A stretch of DNA of 64,000 nucleotides, taken from the NCBI GenBank assembly GCA_009746045.1, contig RPFO01000359.1, forward strand, positions 363,683-427,682, written 5' to 3'. Positions 43,262 to 52,865 of this stretch are shown one piece after another (the first letter of the stretch is position 1; every line of letters starts with the position of its first letter). A program made the position numbers and the translations under genes. The DNA is from Mesostigma viride (lineage: Eukaryota; Streptophyta; Mesostigmatophyceae; Mesostigmatales; Mesostigmataceae). The notes under the pieces are model-generated. The model made no database searches. It was not told the origin of the DNA and was given only the letters and a program-made list of their open reading frames with translations.

Positions 43262-43744
43262 AGTTGGTTGGAGACCCATCTAGGGTCCACATGGGTCCTC
43301 AGAGATAGAGGATCTTGTACAGATTACTACAATATACTTTATTGTAGTATTGGGCCAATGGCTGTACTTCACTAGTACTCGCCAATGGGATAACGCCACG
43401 TAGAATGTGTGGGCGTCTCCCAGGCCTCCACGTCACCGGCTGGTCAAGGGCCGGTGTAGTCCTGTCAGTAGGACTGAGCCGACTATCGGCCTATCATGTA
43501 TGCGCATCTGCCTTGGTACCTCCTAGAGGATTCTAGAAGTATCTAACACGCGGCATGCACTGAACTACATGGAATGCATGTCCACGTAGGATATTCAGCA
43601 AGACTGATGAAGGTGCCAAGCGCAACAGGTTCTTATGCGCAACGAAGACGAATTATGCAATGACGACAATAACGTATGAGAACAATAAACACAACGTTCA
43701 TTTCATGCTTTCTGATTTACATCGCATTCCATTTATTTGCAACT
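43262..43744 (+). repeat. E3-family LTR, plus orientation
   Basis: Closely similar to the 482-bp E3 LTRs in reverse orientation. It abuts the LINE RT on its left. Confidence 0.88.
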
Positions 43745-44860
43745 TGTATTCATTGTCATTTCGACAACCGAGGGCAGTTTCCGTTAAAGCCTAGCCCGAG
43801 TGAGCATAGGCTTTGCCGAATTACTGTTGGCTCTGGCCCCGGTGAGCACAAGGACGACAGGACTAAACTTCGAGCCAGCGACCACCATGCGTACGTTATG
43901 GCTAGACGGAGTTTAGAAGGCTCGGAATCTGACTCGGACAGCCTGCATCTAATTCGGTTTTGATTCTTCATCAAGTTGATGTGCTGTAACCAGTTTACAT
44001 CAGCCGGTTCAGGCGTAGGGTGTATAAACTGGTTGATAGCACATGGTTGAAGAGATTTTCCCTTCTGAGCGGAATCTTTTTCAGCCTCGAATTGGATCCA
44101 AGCTGTTGGAATGTCAACGCAAGCCATCGAATCGTCAAGAACGGTTTGAATTGCGGTTTGCATTGCTTTGGTTTCGGCGGCCTGCATGCCTTTTGTCGAC
44201 CATGCTCGCCGTCAGGCTGAATTGGATATCATGCCGCTTTGGATACTTACGAGTATCATGCATCATAAAAGGAAGTTGCTTTGTGTTTTGCAAAGGCGGT
44301 TGAGTGATGAACGATTGGATTTCAGCATCATGCCTGGTTTCTCGGCAACATAAAGCGACGCTGTCTTTATTTCAACGAGCTTTTTTGCTATAGTAACGGA
44401 TGTTTTCTGCATGTTACTAATTGGCTCTTTTTCTTTTGGAAAGGCCGTGTGTGCTGTAAAGAGCTGGTTGGAAACCGTGGAAGGCTGGACATGTGCCTCA
44501 GGTGTGCCATGTTTTGTCTTTCCACCCTGCAGGAAACAAGCCATGACAACACAAGTACACGCCCAGTGACGTGATGCTTATACGTAAGAAGCTGGAATAT
44601 CCAAGCTGGAGCAAAGCCTGATTGAGATGCCAGCTGTGCCCCGGCCGGTGAGCACGGCGGTATTAAAATCCCGTCATTGTCTAGGGCCCCTGGGGAGGTT
44701 CCTAGTACATGGACGTATGTGCCCTGTGAGCATGTATATGATGGGATGGAACCCCTGGCAGTGAAGGCCTGCCAAGGCATAGCCCCCCACAAGAGGCTCG
44801 TTCCATTAATTAACGCGGATTAATGATCCTCTCTGTTTATATAACCCCTACAGCGTCCTC

Positions 44861-45070
44861 ATGGACGTTGATGAGAGTGGTTTCATGGCAGATGAGGGCT
44901 GCCAGGTGGTAGGGGCTCCAGCAGTAACCCCTACTGACCGTAAAGCTGCCCCAGTGAGCAGCAGTAAAAGTGCCCCTGTTTGTGGCATTCCTATCCATGC
45001 CTGGAATAAAAAGAGTACCCCAGAGGGAACTCTTTCTGTAAACAACACATGTGGATCTGCTCCTGTTTGA
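44861..45070 (+). pseudogene. N-terminus of an E3-type pol
   Basis: The ATG at 44861 opens 69 codons nearly identical to the start of E3 pol (MDVDESGFMADEGCQVVGAP). A TGA replaces the next codon (Gly/Cys region), after which similarity continues to 45216. It encodes only the poorly conserved leader of pol, before the integrase. Confidence 0.75.
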
Positions 45071-45289
45071 AGACAGATGCCACACAGTGTTGTCAATGCA
45101 GGTGCCCAAGTGAGCAACATATCCGTGAACAATACATGTGGTGCAGCTCCTGGTTGCAGCCAAGCACCCATTGATATTGTTAACAGTCAAGCTCCTCAGA
45201 GCAATAATCCTTGTTATTATCTAACTATATAAAAAACCATCGGGCATCCTGTGGCCCGTACGCCGTAGTTTTTTACGGAATTCAGTGAT

Positions 45290-45968
45290 TGTCAGGGTTT
45301 TGATCCTATGATCATGTGCCCAACTGCCTATGTGAGATAATTGTGTTTGTGGCCATCCTGATGTACACGGAGGTATTAGGGTTTGCGTCCCTAATAATCG
45401 CACCCGCCTGCCGTATATCTGGCCGATATAATTAATAGGCTAAGTAGGGCTTGCTGTGATATTTCCGGCACAATTTGTAGCAGTGAAAATAGTGCCGTAT
45501 AGAAAAAGTTACAGAGTGCCGAAGTTGTAATTTTGGCACAATACTTTTCGTACCTACGGTGTCAGAATTACTTGGATCATTGCTTGCGTGGCTGTGTCCA
45601 TAAATGATACTAGCGGACACACTAATAAGGCGTGACAAAATGTTTAAGTTGAGCCGTATGCACTTGTGGAAAGAAATCTGATATACTAGGTAGAGTACCA
45701 AGTGCTGGGCGCCGCGCCCTTCACCCATGTATGGGCCAAATGCATCCAACGCCCACGAATGCGCCGCTCCTAGCTGGACGGCCAATATTGCGTGGTTTTG
45801 TGACTTGCCAGCTTTCAGGCAGGCAACGTAGCATTTAACCTTTGGGTTGTCTCCTTAACAATTATGCCTCAGGCTCCGCAATAAAAACTGGCTATGGTAA
45901 CAAAGTTGAGATGAGTTACACATGCAATATATAATTTCGAGACGACTCCTAGGTCTATTTTCTTGACA
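45290..45968 (+). repeat. 5' LTR of the gag-only element
   Basis: Starts TGTCAGGGTTTTG, ends TTCTTGACA. Confidence 0.93.
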
Positions 45969-46200
45969 TGGTATCGGTCTGAGGGGGGAGAGCATCTTCG
46001 AAATTTTAAAAAATTGCAAATTCGTACAAACCTGAAATCAACAAACCTGGAATCAACTCCCTGTGCTACAGCCAGTCAGTTTTTAATCCAAGAGTTCCGG
46101 CTCCTTGACGACAGCCTGTATTTCGTCTTTGTAGTCGTTGACCATCGTTGCTACCTCATCGCCATCTTATTGTCCTGAAATTTCTCTTTTTTCTTCAAGA

Positions 46201-47100
46201 ATGGCAACTGCAACTGTGGCAGCTACCACCAAGGCTACCAAGGACCTCAACCTGATTACCGCCTGCAAGAGCATCACTCCTTTCAATGGCTCCGACCCCA
46301 GCAAATGGGAGGACACGAAAATTCCGCTTGTAGCAATTGTGGCCGCTTTTGGCATGCTCAATATCCTGTTGGGCGTGGAAGATGATGAGCAGCGTGACTT
46401 TATTCTTTTTGCTGCTCTGACGCAGTGCCTAGTGGGCCCGGCTCTTAAGCTCGCGAATAATGTCCCCCAGAAAGTTGGGAGCATTGCCTATAAACGTCTA
46501 TGCGAGGAATACGAACAGCCAAAGCTTTTAATGAGCAATCGTCGTGCCCTTAGACGCAAGATTAATAGAATGAAACTGGAACGGGGACAGACCATGCGCC
46601 AATTTCTCACGCAGGGCGAGATGGATCACGCTGACCTACAAGCTGCCGGTGGCCACATGGCCGAGGAGGACCTGGCTGAAAATTTTATTGCTGGCGTGCC
46701 TGATGATTTACTGTCTGCACTTGCTTCTCTTAACCTGGCTGACAAAGTGACGCTTCAAGAAACCAAGGCCGCTCTTCTCAAGGCCTGGGATATTGTTCAC
46801 GGCACCAGGTCTGCCGAGGAGGCACACTCAGGCACCGCCTACCACACCCACCGTGGCCGCGGATGCGGGGGCGGGGGCAACCGCGGGGGACCTACTCGTG
46901 ATGCATCTGTCAAGTGCACCCACTGTGGCCGCTTCTCTCACGAGGCGGATACCTGCTGGCATAAGTACCCTCACCTGCGTCCCACCCGTGCCAATCACAC
47001 CGACGGGGGACAGCCAGCAGCCCATCTTACCTTCACCGGCACCACGGACACCACTCCCCCTGGCAACACCATGGACATCCCCTATGGGTTCCACACCTGA
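46201..47100 (+). CDS. Copia-type Gag of the gag-only element
   Basis: A 299-residue intact Gag. I chose the ATG at 46201 (MATATVAATT) because an upstream ATG at 46138 adds an unrelated leader. The first 200 residues are the helical copia Gag core (FNGSDPSKWED; LKLANNVPQKVGSIAYKRL; LLSALASLNLAD). A CCHC knuckle CTHCGRFSHEADTCWHKYPH near residue 252 has the Trp-His-Pro tail common in copia. It would form particles and package element RNA; with no protease present, processing depends on a helper. Confidence 0.88.
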   Translation: MATATVAATTKATKDLNLITACKSITPFNGSDPSKWEDTKIPLVAIVAAFGMLNILLGVEDDEQRDFILFAALTQCLVGPALKLANNVPQKVGSIAYKRLCEEYEQPKLLMSNRRALRRKINRMKLERGQTMRQFLTQGEMDHADLQAAGGHMAEEDLAENFIAGVPDDLLSALASLNLADKVTLQETKAALLKAWDIVHGTRSAEEAHSGTAYHTHRGRGCGGGGNRGGPTRDASVKCTHCGRFSHEADTCWHKYPHLRPTRANHTDGGQPAAHLTFTGTTDTTPPGNTMDIPYGFHT

Positions 47101-47473
47101 GACAGCACGCAGTAGCTTCAGCTGCCAGCTGCACCCAGCGACCAGACGTGGCGTCTTGAGAGCTGCAGCAGCACCTGAGCACCCCTGTCTCTAGGCATTG
47201 CCGCAGTCACCCACCCCGACCAGACGTGGCGGGCAGGAGCAGGAGTAACTGCCAGCATATCTGCCTCATCAGTGACAAGTACCAGTCACCAGCAATCAGT
47301 ACCAGAAATCACCGGCTGTAGCGCACTCCCAGGGACACTTGGGGGCTCCAGTCATCTTTGTGTTTGTAACAACCGTCTTTTGGTCCCTGTCACATCAGGA
47401 TAGCCGTGCAACTTAGGGGGGTGTCAGGGAACCTGTTGTATACCCGGCTACCCGGCTAGTTGAGCAAGGGGGG
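47101..47473 (+). other. 3' untranslated region and polypurine tract of the gag-only element
   Basis: No ORF. An extra CTTAGGGGGGTGTCAGGG at about 47412 imitates the true polypurine tract-LTR junction at 47466-47480, suggesting an earlier tandem duplication of that junction. Confidence 0.6.
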
Positions 47474-48152
47474 TGTCAGGGTTTTGATCCTATGATCATG
47501 TGCCCAACTGCCTATGTGAGATAATTGTGTTTGTGGCCATCCTGATGTACACGGAGGTATTAGGGTTTGCGTCCCTAATAATCGCACCCGCCTGCCGTAT
47601 ATCTGGCCGATATAATTAATAGGCTAAGTAGGGCTTGCTGTGATATTTCCGGCACAATTTGTAGCAGTGAAAATAGTGCCGTATAGAAAAAGTTACAGAG
47701 TGCCGAAGTTGTAATTTTGGCACAATACTTTTCGTACCTACGGTGTCAGAATTACTTGGATCATTGCTTGCGTGGCTGTGTCCATAAATGATACTAGCGG
47801 ACACACTAATAAGGCGTGACAAAATGTTTAAGTTGAGCCGTATGCACTTGTGGAAAGAAATCTGATATACTAGGTAGAGTACCAAGTGCTGGGCGCCGCG
47901 CCCTTCACCCATGTATGGGCCAAATGCATCCAACGCCCACGAATGCGCCGCTCCTAGCTGGACGGCCAATATTGCGTGGTTTTGTGACTTGCCAGCTTTC
48001 AGGCAGGCAACGTAGCATTTAACCTTTGGGTTGTCTCCTTAACAATTATGCCTCAGGCTCCGCAATAAAAACTGGCTATGGTAACAAAGTTGAGATGAGT
48101 TACACATGCAATATATAATTTCGAGACGACTCCTAGGTCTATTTTCTTGACA
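47474..48152 (+). repeat. 3' LTR of the gag-only element
   Basis: Second 679-bp copy, apparently identical to the first. Confidence 0.93.
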
Positions 48153-48429
48153 GTGATCAACTCGTGATCGACGGGTGTCCTTTTCGCCTTTTCCCGTTGG
48201 GCGCAAGTCGACGGAATTTGGAGATCGTACAGGCTTCCGTGCGTGGTTAGACGGAAGACGGCGTATCTTGGGCGGCGGACGGAGTGCGTTGGTGCAGTGG
48301 GATACGATTGGCGTTCACTCGCTGAAATCTTTAATGGCTTTAAAGTCGTCTCGCAACATTTTGACGTTAGCGAATCGATCGAGCTTGACTGGAGCGTAGT
48401 TGGTAGATCTATAACGCCTTGCCACCTGT

Positions 48430-49036
48430 CGGCTCACCGAAACTGGGTCGTCTACTAGAGTGACGGTCGGATTGACGGCTTTTGTCTTACACTTTTGTCT
48501 TACGGCCGCCACAATCCGTGCTCAGACCAGAACGTGGCCGCTAGCCATGTACCAACCTACGACGATCGTCGTAGGTTGGCTGAGCGAAACTGGGTCATGA
48601 TCAAGACGTGAAACTTCGACCAACTACGCGCGAAACTGACCAAACTTTCTGACAGGCTCACCGAAACTGGGTCGTCTACTAGAGTGACGGTCGGATTGAC
48701 GGCTTTTGTCTTTTAAATACGGCCGCCACAATCTGTGCTCAGACCAGAACGTGGCCGCTAGCCATGTACCAACCTACGACGATCGTCGTAGGTTGGCTGA
48801 CCGAAACTGGGTCTTGATCAAGACGTGAAACTTCGACCAACGTGTGTGTGCCCACCTTCATTAGGATTCGCTGATACTCATTTCCCCTCTCACCTCTTTG
48901 GTCCATAATTGGCTAATAAAATATACCCATTTCCCCGAAAAAAAAAAACTTCGACCAACGGCCGCCACAATCCGTGCTCAGACCAGAACGTGGCCGCTAG
49001 CCATGTACCAACCTACGACGATCGTCGTAGGTTGAT
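48430..49036. repeat. Tandem repeats each carrying a 28-bp palindrome
   Basis: Two long units (from about 48430 and 48654) and one partial (48946-49036) share GGCCGCCACAATC, ACGTGGCCGCTAGCCATGTA and a palindrome CCAACCTACGACGATCGTCG plus its completing arm (48552-48579, 48769-48796, and a 26-bp version from 49009). The units also share CACCGAAACTGGGTCGTCTA. No coding potential. A replication, recombination or terminal-repeat role is possible; none is shown. Confidence 0.8.
48843..48945 (+). mobile_element. Short retroposed sequence with poly(A) and 15-bp target duplication
   Basis: About 95 bp ending in a run of A residues, flanked by AAACTTCGACCAACG at 48828-48842 and 48946-48960. A possible polyadenylation signal AATAAA lies 19-24 bp before the A run. 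This is the signature of LINE-machinery retroposition of a short or truncated transcript. Confidence 0.75.
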
Positions 49037-50640
49037 TTAGATGAACGCGGATCAGTGAGTTTCTGGTCTTCCCAAGATGTGATGAATGGAGCCATGGTTT
49101 CAACCAGCGGCTTTTAACCTTTACCACAGTTGCCTCACTACCCTGTGGTCACTAGCCTGAGGCGGCAGTACCCACGGACGGTGTTGGGAAAAGACGCTTG
49201 GCCACTGCTGTGTCCGAGCCTTTCTAGGTCTCACCATTGCTGCCAGGCCTTGCACGCCTTGGCAGGTCCGCCACTGTCAATTTCCTTGGTTGCATCAATC
49301 CAGGACGTCTGTCCTTCCATGAATGACAGTAACGCTCTGGATTTATCCGTCATGACAAGTACCCGTCCATCCCAGGCCTGCAGGACTGCCAGTCCTGAAG
49401 TCCTGTGACATTCTTGGTACCATCAACCAATATTGACCACAGTACCTCCTAGTGACAGTCGGTCCTGTGACACGTAACGTGTGATGGTTCACCCAACACT
49501 GCCACGTGCCCTGTCCCTCACGTGTCCTTAGTCCTGGTACTGCTGTAGCGTCCGGCGGCATTACTTCGGGACTTGATAACTCTCAAGTTCCTTGTCCAAA
49601 TGAGGCGTTTAGCACGGCGTTGGAAAGGCCACTTCAAGTATGATATGCTTAGCATATTGCATCACCAATATGCTAACTCCAACCCTTTCTTGTTTTGGAG
49701 CTGCAAGCTTCACACCATGACCAACCCATTCCTTGCTGCCTTGTGAAATGGACACCTGGTTACCCTGGACTTATAATAAGCCTCATGAGCACCCCTTTTG
49801 CCACCTTAATGGTATCCTTCTTAGGGATCTATGGTTCAACCCTGCCATCTGATCATTAACTTGACCTGCAGGTCATCCCCAACCCTTTCTTTTGCAACTG
49901 TACCTTGGCTTGGGCTTAAAGGAGGATATTGAATATTCCTTAGGCAACATATCCTGGATATCTGAATGAGAGGCCCTGACTACAGGAAACGTATTACAGT
50001 GAGTTCCTGGTCTTCCCAGTTATCACTGGCGCCCGTTTCATGGCGCCCGCCCCGAGCGTTCCAGGCATCATCCATCCAAATGTTCACCAATGGAAACCAC
50101 TTCAACACCACTGTGCCACTGCTTGATGGGGAGCCCATGTCATCACTGGGTGTTAAAGCCCAGGAGTCATACATACCAGGCTGTGGCTCAACTAGGGAAT
50201 CGAACCCTACCCCAGAACCCCAGGTTAAACTTAACCTGGTCACATGACAGACAACAAGAGAGATTGGCATACAACATGATTATGTTTTATTATAGAATAT
50301 CCACCAAAACCAATGTTGAGTGTTCCCAGTGGACCAGCCTGCACCAGCAAGGCCCAACTGTCAGGTTACAACACCATAATATCCAAGGTTGTCACTTATT
50401 CACAGCTAAAGAAAACTAAACAAGAGAGATATATACAAACAACCTGGAAGAACTCTCAACATGGCCTGCCCTGTCATGGCCTAACTGCCCGAGGCCAAAG
50501 GCATCCCACTGTGCTAATCCTTTACAGGAAGAGCTTGCTCCTGTTGAGCCTTCTACCTGCTTGGTGACAGGTAGGCTACCTGTTGCCCTCCCCCCTGGGG
50601 ACAACAGCACTGGTCAGCCACCAACTGGCAAAGGCTGGAC
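49037..50640. other. Non-coding region downstream of E1
   Basis: No convincing gene. The phrase CAGTGAGTT(T/C)CTGGTCTTCCCA appears at 49054 and 49997, about 940 bp apart. A GGTTCGATTCC B-box-like sequence is at about 50196-50206 on the minus strand. This stretch should contain the 3' end of E1; a candidate LTR edge AGTTGG lies on the minus strand near 50627, but no partner LTR confirms it. Confidence 0.35.
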
Positions 50641-50641
50641 T

Positions 50642-52000
50642 TCAAGTCCCACCAGAAAAGGGGTCCATGAGCCCTTTGAGCACAGGGTATTGTAGCTCAG
50701 CCTTGCTCTCCAGCTTGGTGAGGGCGTCTGCTGGGTTGTCAACACCAGGCACATGTTCAAGATGAGCAAGGTAAGACATCTCCTTCAGCAACAAATAATC
50801 CAGATCCCTGCTCCTGGCGAGCTGTCTGTGCACAAACTGCACCATGCCCATGCTGTCTGTCTTGACCAGTGTGTGCAGCTGCAAGCTACAGGAAGCTACC
50901 TGACAGAGCTGGTAGAATAACTCCCTGAGGTAAAGAGCAGTGTGTAGCCCCTCACATATTGCCCTGCACTCAGCAATGTCACTGCTGGGCGTCACCCTGT
51001 TCTGTAACCTACTGTACCAGCTGACCAGAGAAGTGTGCTCCTGTTGTAGTGTAATGAGTGCTGCTGCCCTACCCCTGACATCCGTCACCTTCCTGCTGTC
51101 CATGGAACTGTCCACAAAAAGCACCATGTTGAGTGGTTTGTACAAGTCCACAGCTGCCAGTATGAGTGGAGGTGAGCTCCTGACAGACTCAACCACCTGC
51201 TCTGCCCCTACCTCAACCAGCTGAGCATCTGTGAGCCTACTCAGCACCAACAAATCTGGGGCACAAATGCTAGCTAGCCAAGCCAACATTCCCCTGATTG
51301 TGGCACACCTGGCCTGGGTAATGGGCTGCTGGAGGGCATCAATGATCTGCTGAGGATAGTTGTTGCCACCCTCCATCTTGATAAACCAAGTACCTGCCCT
51401 CTTGATCAGCGTGGCCTGCATTCCACAAAACACCATGGGCTCATCCTGCTTCATGTGCTGGACCTTTCCTAACTCAAACCTCTTCTGGATCTTGGACAGT
51501 ACTGAATCCACCCACTCAGGAGGCCCTAAAAGGTGCAGGTCATCTCCATGCAGAGATGCAAACACAGGCAACCCTTCATGAGTACTCTGGAACAAGCAAG
51601 GATCAACTGGAGACACAGTAAAGCCACAGTGAGTTTTCAGAAACTTTTCCAGGCTCTTTCTCCAGATGATAGGGCTGGACCTGAGACCCTCCAAACCCTT
51701 GAGTATTCTGAGATATTTTGACTTGATCTCTGCTCTCCACACCTTGGGCACTGTTACAAAGAAGGGAGGGATATCACGCCACGTCTCCTTGGCCTGCTCC
51801 ACATCACCCTTGAGAAAAGCCCTCTTGAAATCAATCAGCACAGAGCTGTACGCAATGCCCTTGACCAGGAAAGACAGATATATACACAGAACAATCCTCC
51901 AGGTATCATGCAGCATCCCAGGCGTATACAACTCCTCATCTGTCAGCTCCCCCGTGCCATGGTACTCAGTCACAACTGGCCTCACATGTGGCACCTGCAC
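50642..52000 (-). CDS. E1 reverse transcriptase and RNase H
   Basis: 452 codons. The RT opens with VRPVVTEYHGTGELTDEELY and has IDFKRAFLKGD, then the catalytic SLHGDDLHLL (HGDD at 51539-51550) and FCGMQATL. RNase H shows FVDSSMDSRK, IAECRAI, VKTDSMGM and NPADALTKL. It overlaps the protease ORF by 19 bp in another frame. Alignment with E2 and E3 indicates one continuous polyprotein interrupted by a one-base change near 52005, so this is a break or a programmed shift and not a separate gene. Confidence 0.8.
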   Translation of the reverse strand: MQVPHVRPVVTEYHGTGELTDEELYTPGMLHDTWRIVLCIYLSFLVKGIAYSSVLIDFKRAFLKGDVEQAKETWRDIPPFFVTVPKVWRAEIKSKYLRILKGLEGLRSSPIIWRKSLEKFLKTHCGFTVSPVDPCLFQSTHEGLPVFASLHGDDLHLLGPPEWVDSVLSKIQKRFELGKVQHMKQDEPMVFCGMQATLIKRAGTWFIKMEGGNNYPQQIIDALQQPITQARCATIRGMLAWLASICAPDLLVLSRLTDAQLVEVGAEQVVESVRSSPPLILAAVDLYKPLNMVLFVDSSMDSRKVTDVRGRAAALITLQQEHTSLVSWYSRLQNRVTPSSDIAECRAICEGLHTALYLRELFYQLCQVASCSLQLHTLVKTDSMGMVQFVHRQLARSRDLDYLLLKEMSYLAHLEHVPGVDNPADALTKLESKAELQYPVLKGLMDPFSGGT

Positions 52001-52860
52001 CCGTCTATCTCCTTCAGCTTGAGCACAAACAAGAGCCTTAGCAACTGATGCTCCCTGGGCAACTCATCCACAGGCTCAGCACAGTTAGACACTATCCAGT
52101 CATGCCCACTGGAGACAAACCCTAGAATCCATGCCTTAGCCATCTTGGGGCTTTGCATCAACTCTACCAACTGGTGCCAGGAAATAGGACTGTGACCAGC
52201 AATCTGGTACTTGTGCACCCCCAAGTCCCGTGGATCTAGGGTGGTTGGGATGATCAACAAGTCCTCAGCAATGGGCTCCTTGCCTTCAGGCCCCACACTC
52301 TGCTGCCCCTTCACAGCCTTGACTGCCACAGCTAGACCCTTGGAGTAGTGATATCTCTGGAGGGGCAAACTGCCATGACCTTCTAGTGCAAGCTCATCTG
52401 CTGACAGAGTCACTCCTGGCATGCACAAGAAATTCTGGCCCAAAATGGCAGGCCCCTGGTACCCTTCCACCACACAGAACGCAGTGGGGACACCCAGGAT
52501 AGGCACAGTCACTTCCCCTAGGATCTTCATTGTTACAGTGCCCGTAAAGTCACTCACTGCCCTGCAGCCAGCCTTATTCACCTTCAGGCCCTGAGCATCC
52601 TCCACCCTGATGATAGACACCTCTGAGTTAGTATCCACTTCTAGGGTAGCAGCCCAGCAAGAACCCCATTCAGTCAACTTAGATACCTTGGGATCCTTGT
52701 GCTTGTTGAACATGAGCGACCGGACAATGTCTGCCATGAGTGGCCTCTTGGACCCTGGTGCAGGCCCAGCCCCCGTTGGCTCCACCACAGGTGATGCAGT
52801 TGCCTCCTGCACCTCATCATCATCAGAGGGATAGCCACCTCCCACGTCAGTGACAGGCAC
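51982..52860 (-). CDS. E1 aspartic protease segment
   Basis: 292 codons. The first 60 are an acidic/Pro linker. Residues about 74-150 are a clan-AA protease: LEVDTNSEVSII (DTNS at 52624-52635) where DTG(A/S) is expected, then VSDFTGTVTMKILGEVTVPI and the second motif GPAILGQNF. The following 150 residues lead into the RT (LLFVLKLKE). It lies between integrase and RT, not before integrase. A frame change near 52862 separates it from the integrase ORF. Confidence 0.72.
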   Translation of the reverse strand: MPVTDVGGGYPSDDDEVQEATASPVVEPTGAGPAPGSKRPLMADIVRSLMFNKHKDPKVSKLTEWGSCWAATLEVDTNSEVSIIRVEDAQGLKVNKAGCRAVSDFTGTVTMKILGEVTVPILGVPTAFCVVEGYQGPAILGQNFLCMPGVTLSADELALEGHGSLPLQRYHYSKGLAVAVKAVKGQQSVGPEGKEPIAEDLLIIPTTLDPRDLGVHKYQIAGHSPISWHQLVELMQSPKMAKAWILGFVSSGHDWIVSNCAEPVDELPREHQLLRLLFVLKLKEIDGCRCHM

Positions 52861-52865
52861 ATCAA

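Larger units (their letters stand above)
43262..45216 (+). mobile_element. Truncated, rearranged relative of E3
   Basis: A 483-bp LTR (43262-43744, AGTTGG...GCAACT) of the E3 family is followed by TGTATTCATTG, as in E3. The internal region then diverges from E3 gag until 44815, from where it again matches the start of E3 pol on the plus strand. The copy stops at about 45216, where older sequence resumes. No second LTR is present. Confidence 0.75.
45290..48152 (+). mobile_element. Gag-only LTR retrotransposon (TR-GAG type)
   Basis: A 2,863-bp element with two 679-bp LTRs (45290-45968, 47474-48152), target duplication GTGAT (45285-45289, 48153-48157), primer-binding site TGGTATCGG at 45969 and polypurine tract AAGGGGGG at 47466-47473. 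The only gene is gag. The LTRs look identical, and their antisense open frames encode the same 117 residues. It has the structure described as terminal-repeat retrotransposons with a Gag domain. Pol must be supplied in trans. LTR ends are TG...CA, unlike the E-lineage. Confidence 0.93.
45221..48512 (-). pseudogene. Unrecognised minus-strand gene split by the gag-only element
   Basis: Two parts: 48512-48153 (with one frame change near 48320) and 45284-45221. When the insertion 45290-48152 and one GTGAT copy are removed, the frame runs through without a stop and ends FLYS at 45221. The upstream part includes TLVDDPVSVSRQVARRYRST and KLDRFANVKMLRDDFKAI. I recognise no family. CpG content and style resemble the endogenous virus on the left more than the retrotransposons, but that is only an impression. 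Confidence 0.4.

Noticed and set aside
45432..45785. Identical 117-codon minus-strand ORFs here and at 47616-47969
   Set aside because: They lie wholly inside the two identical LTRs of the gag-only element and are duplicated by it; not a gene family.
49037..50640. 3' LTR of E1
   Set aside because: An AGTTGG edge on the minus strand near 50627 is suggestive, but no partner LTR or target duplication could be found, so no LTR is annotated.
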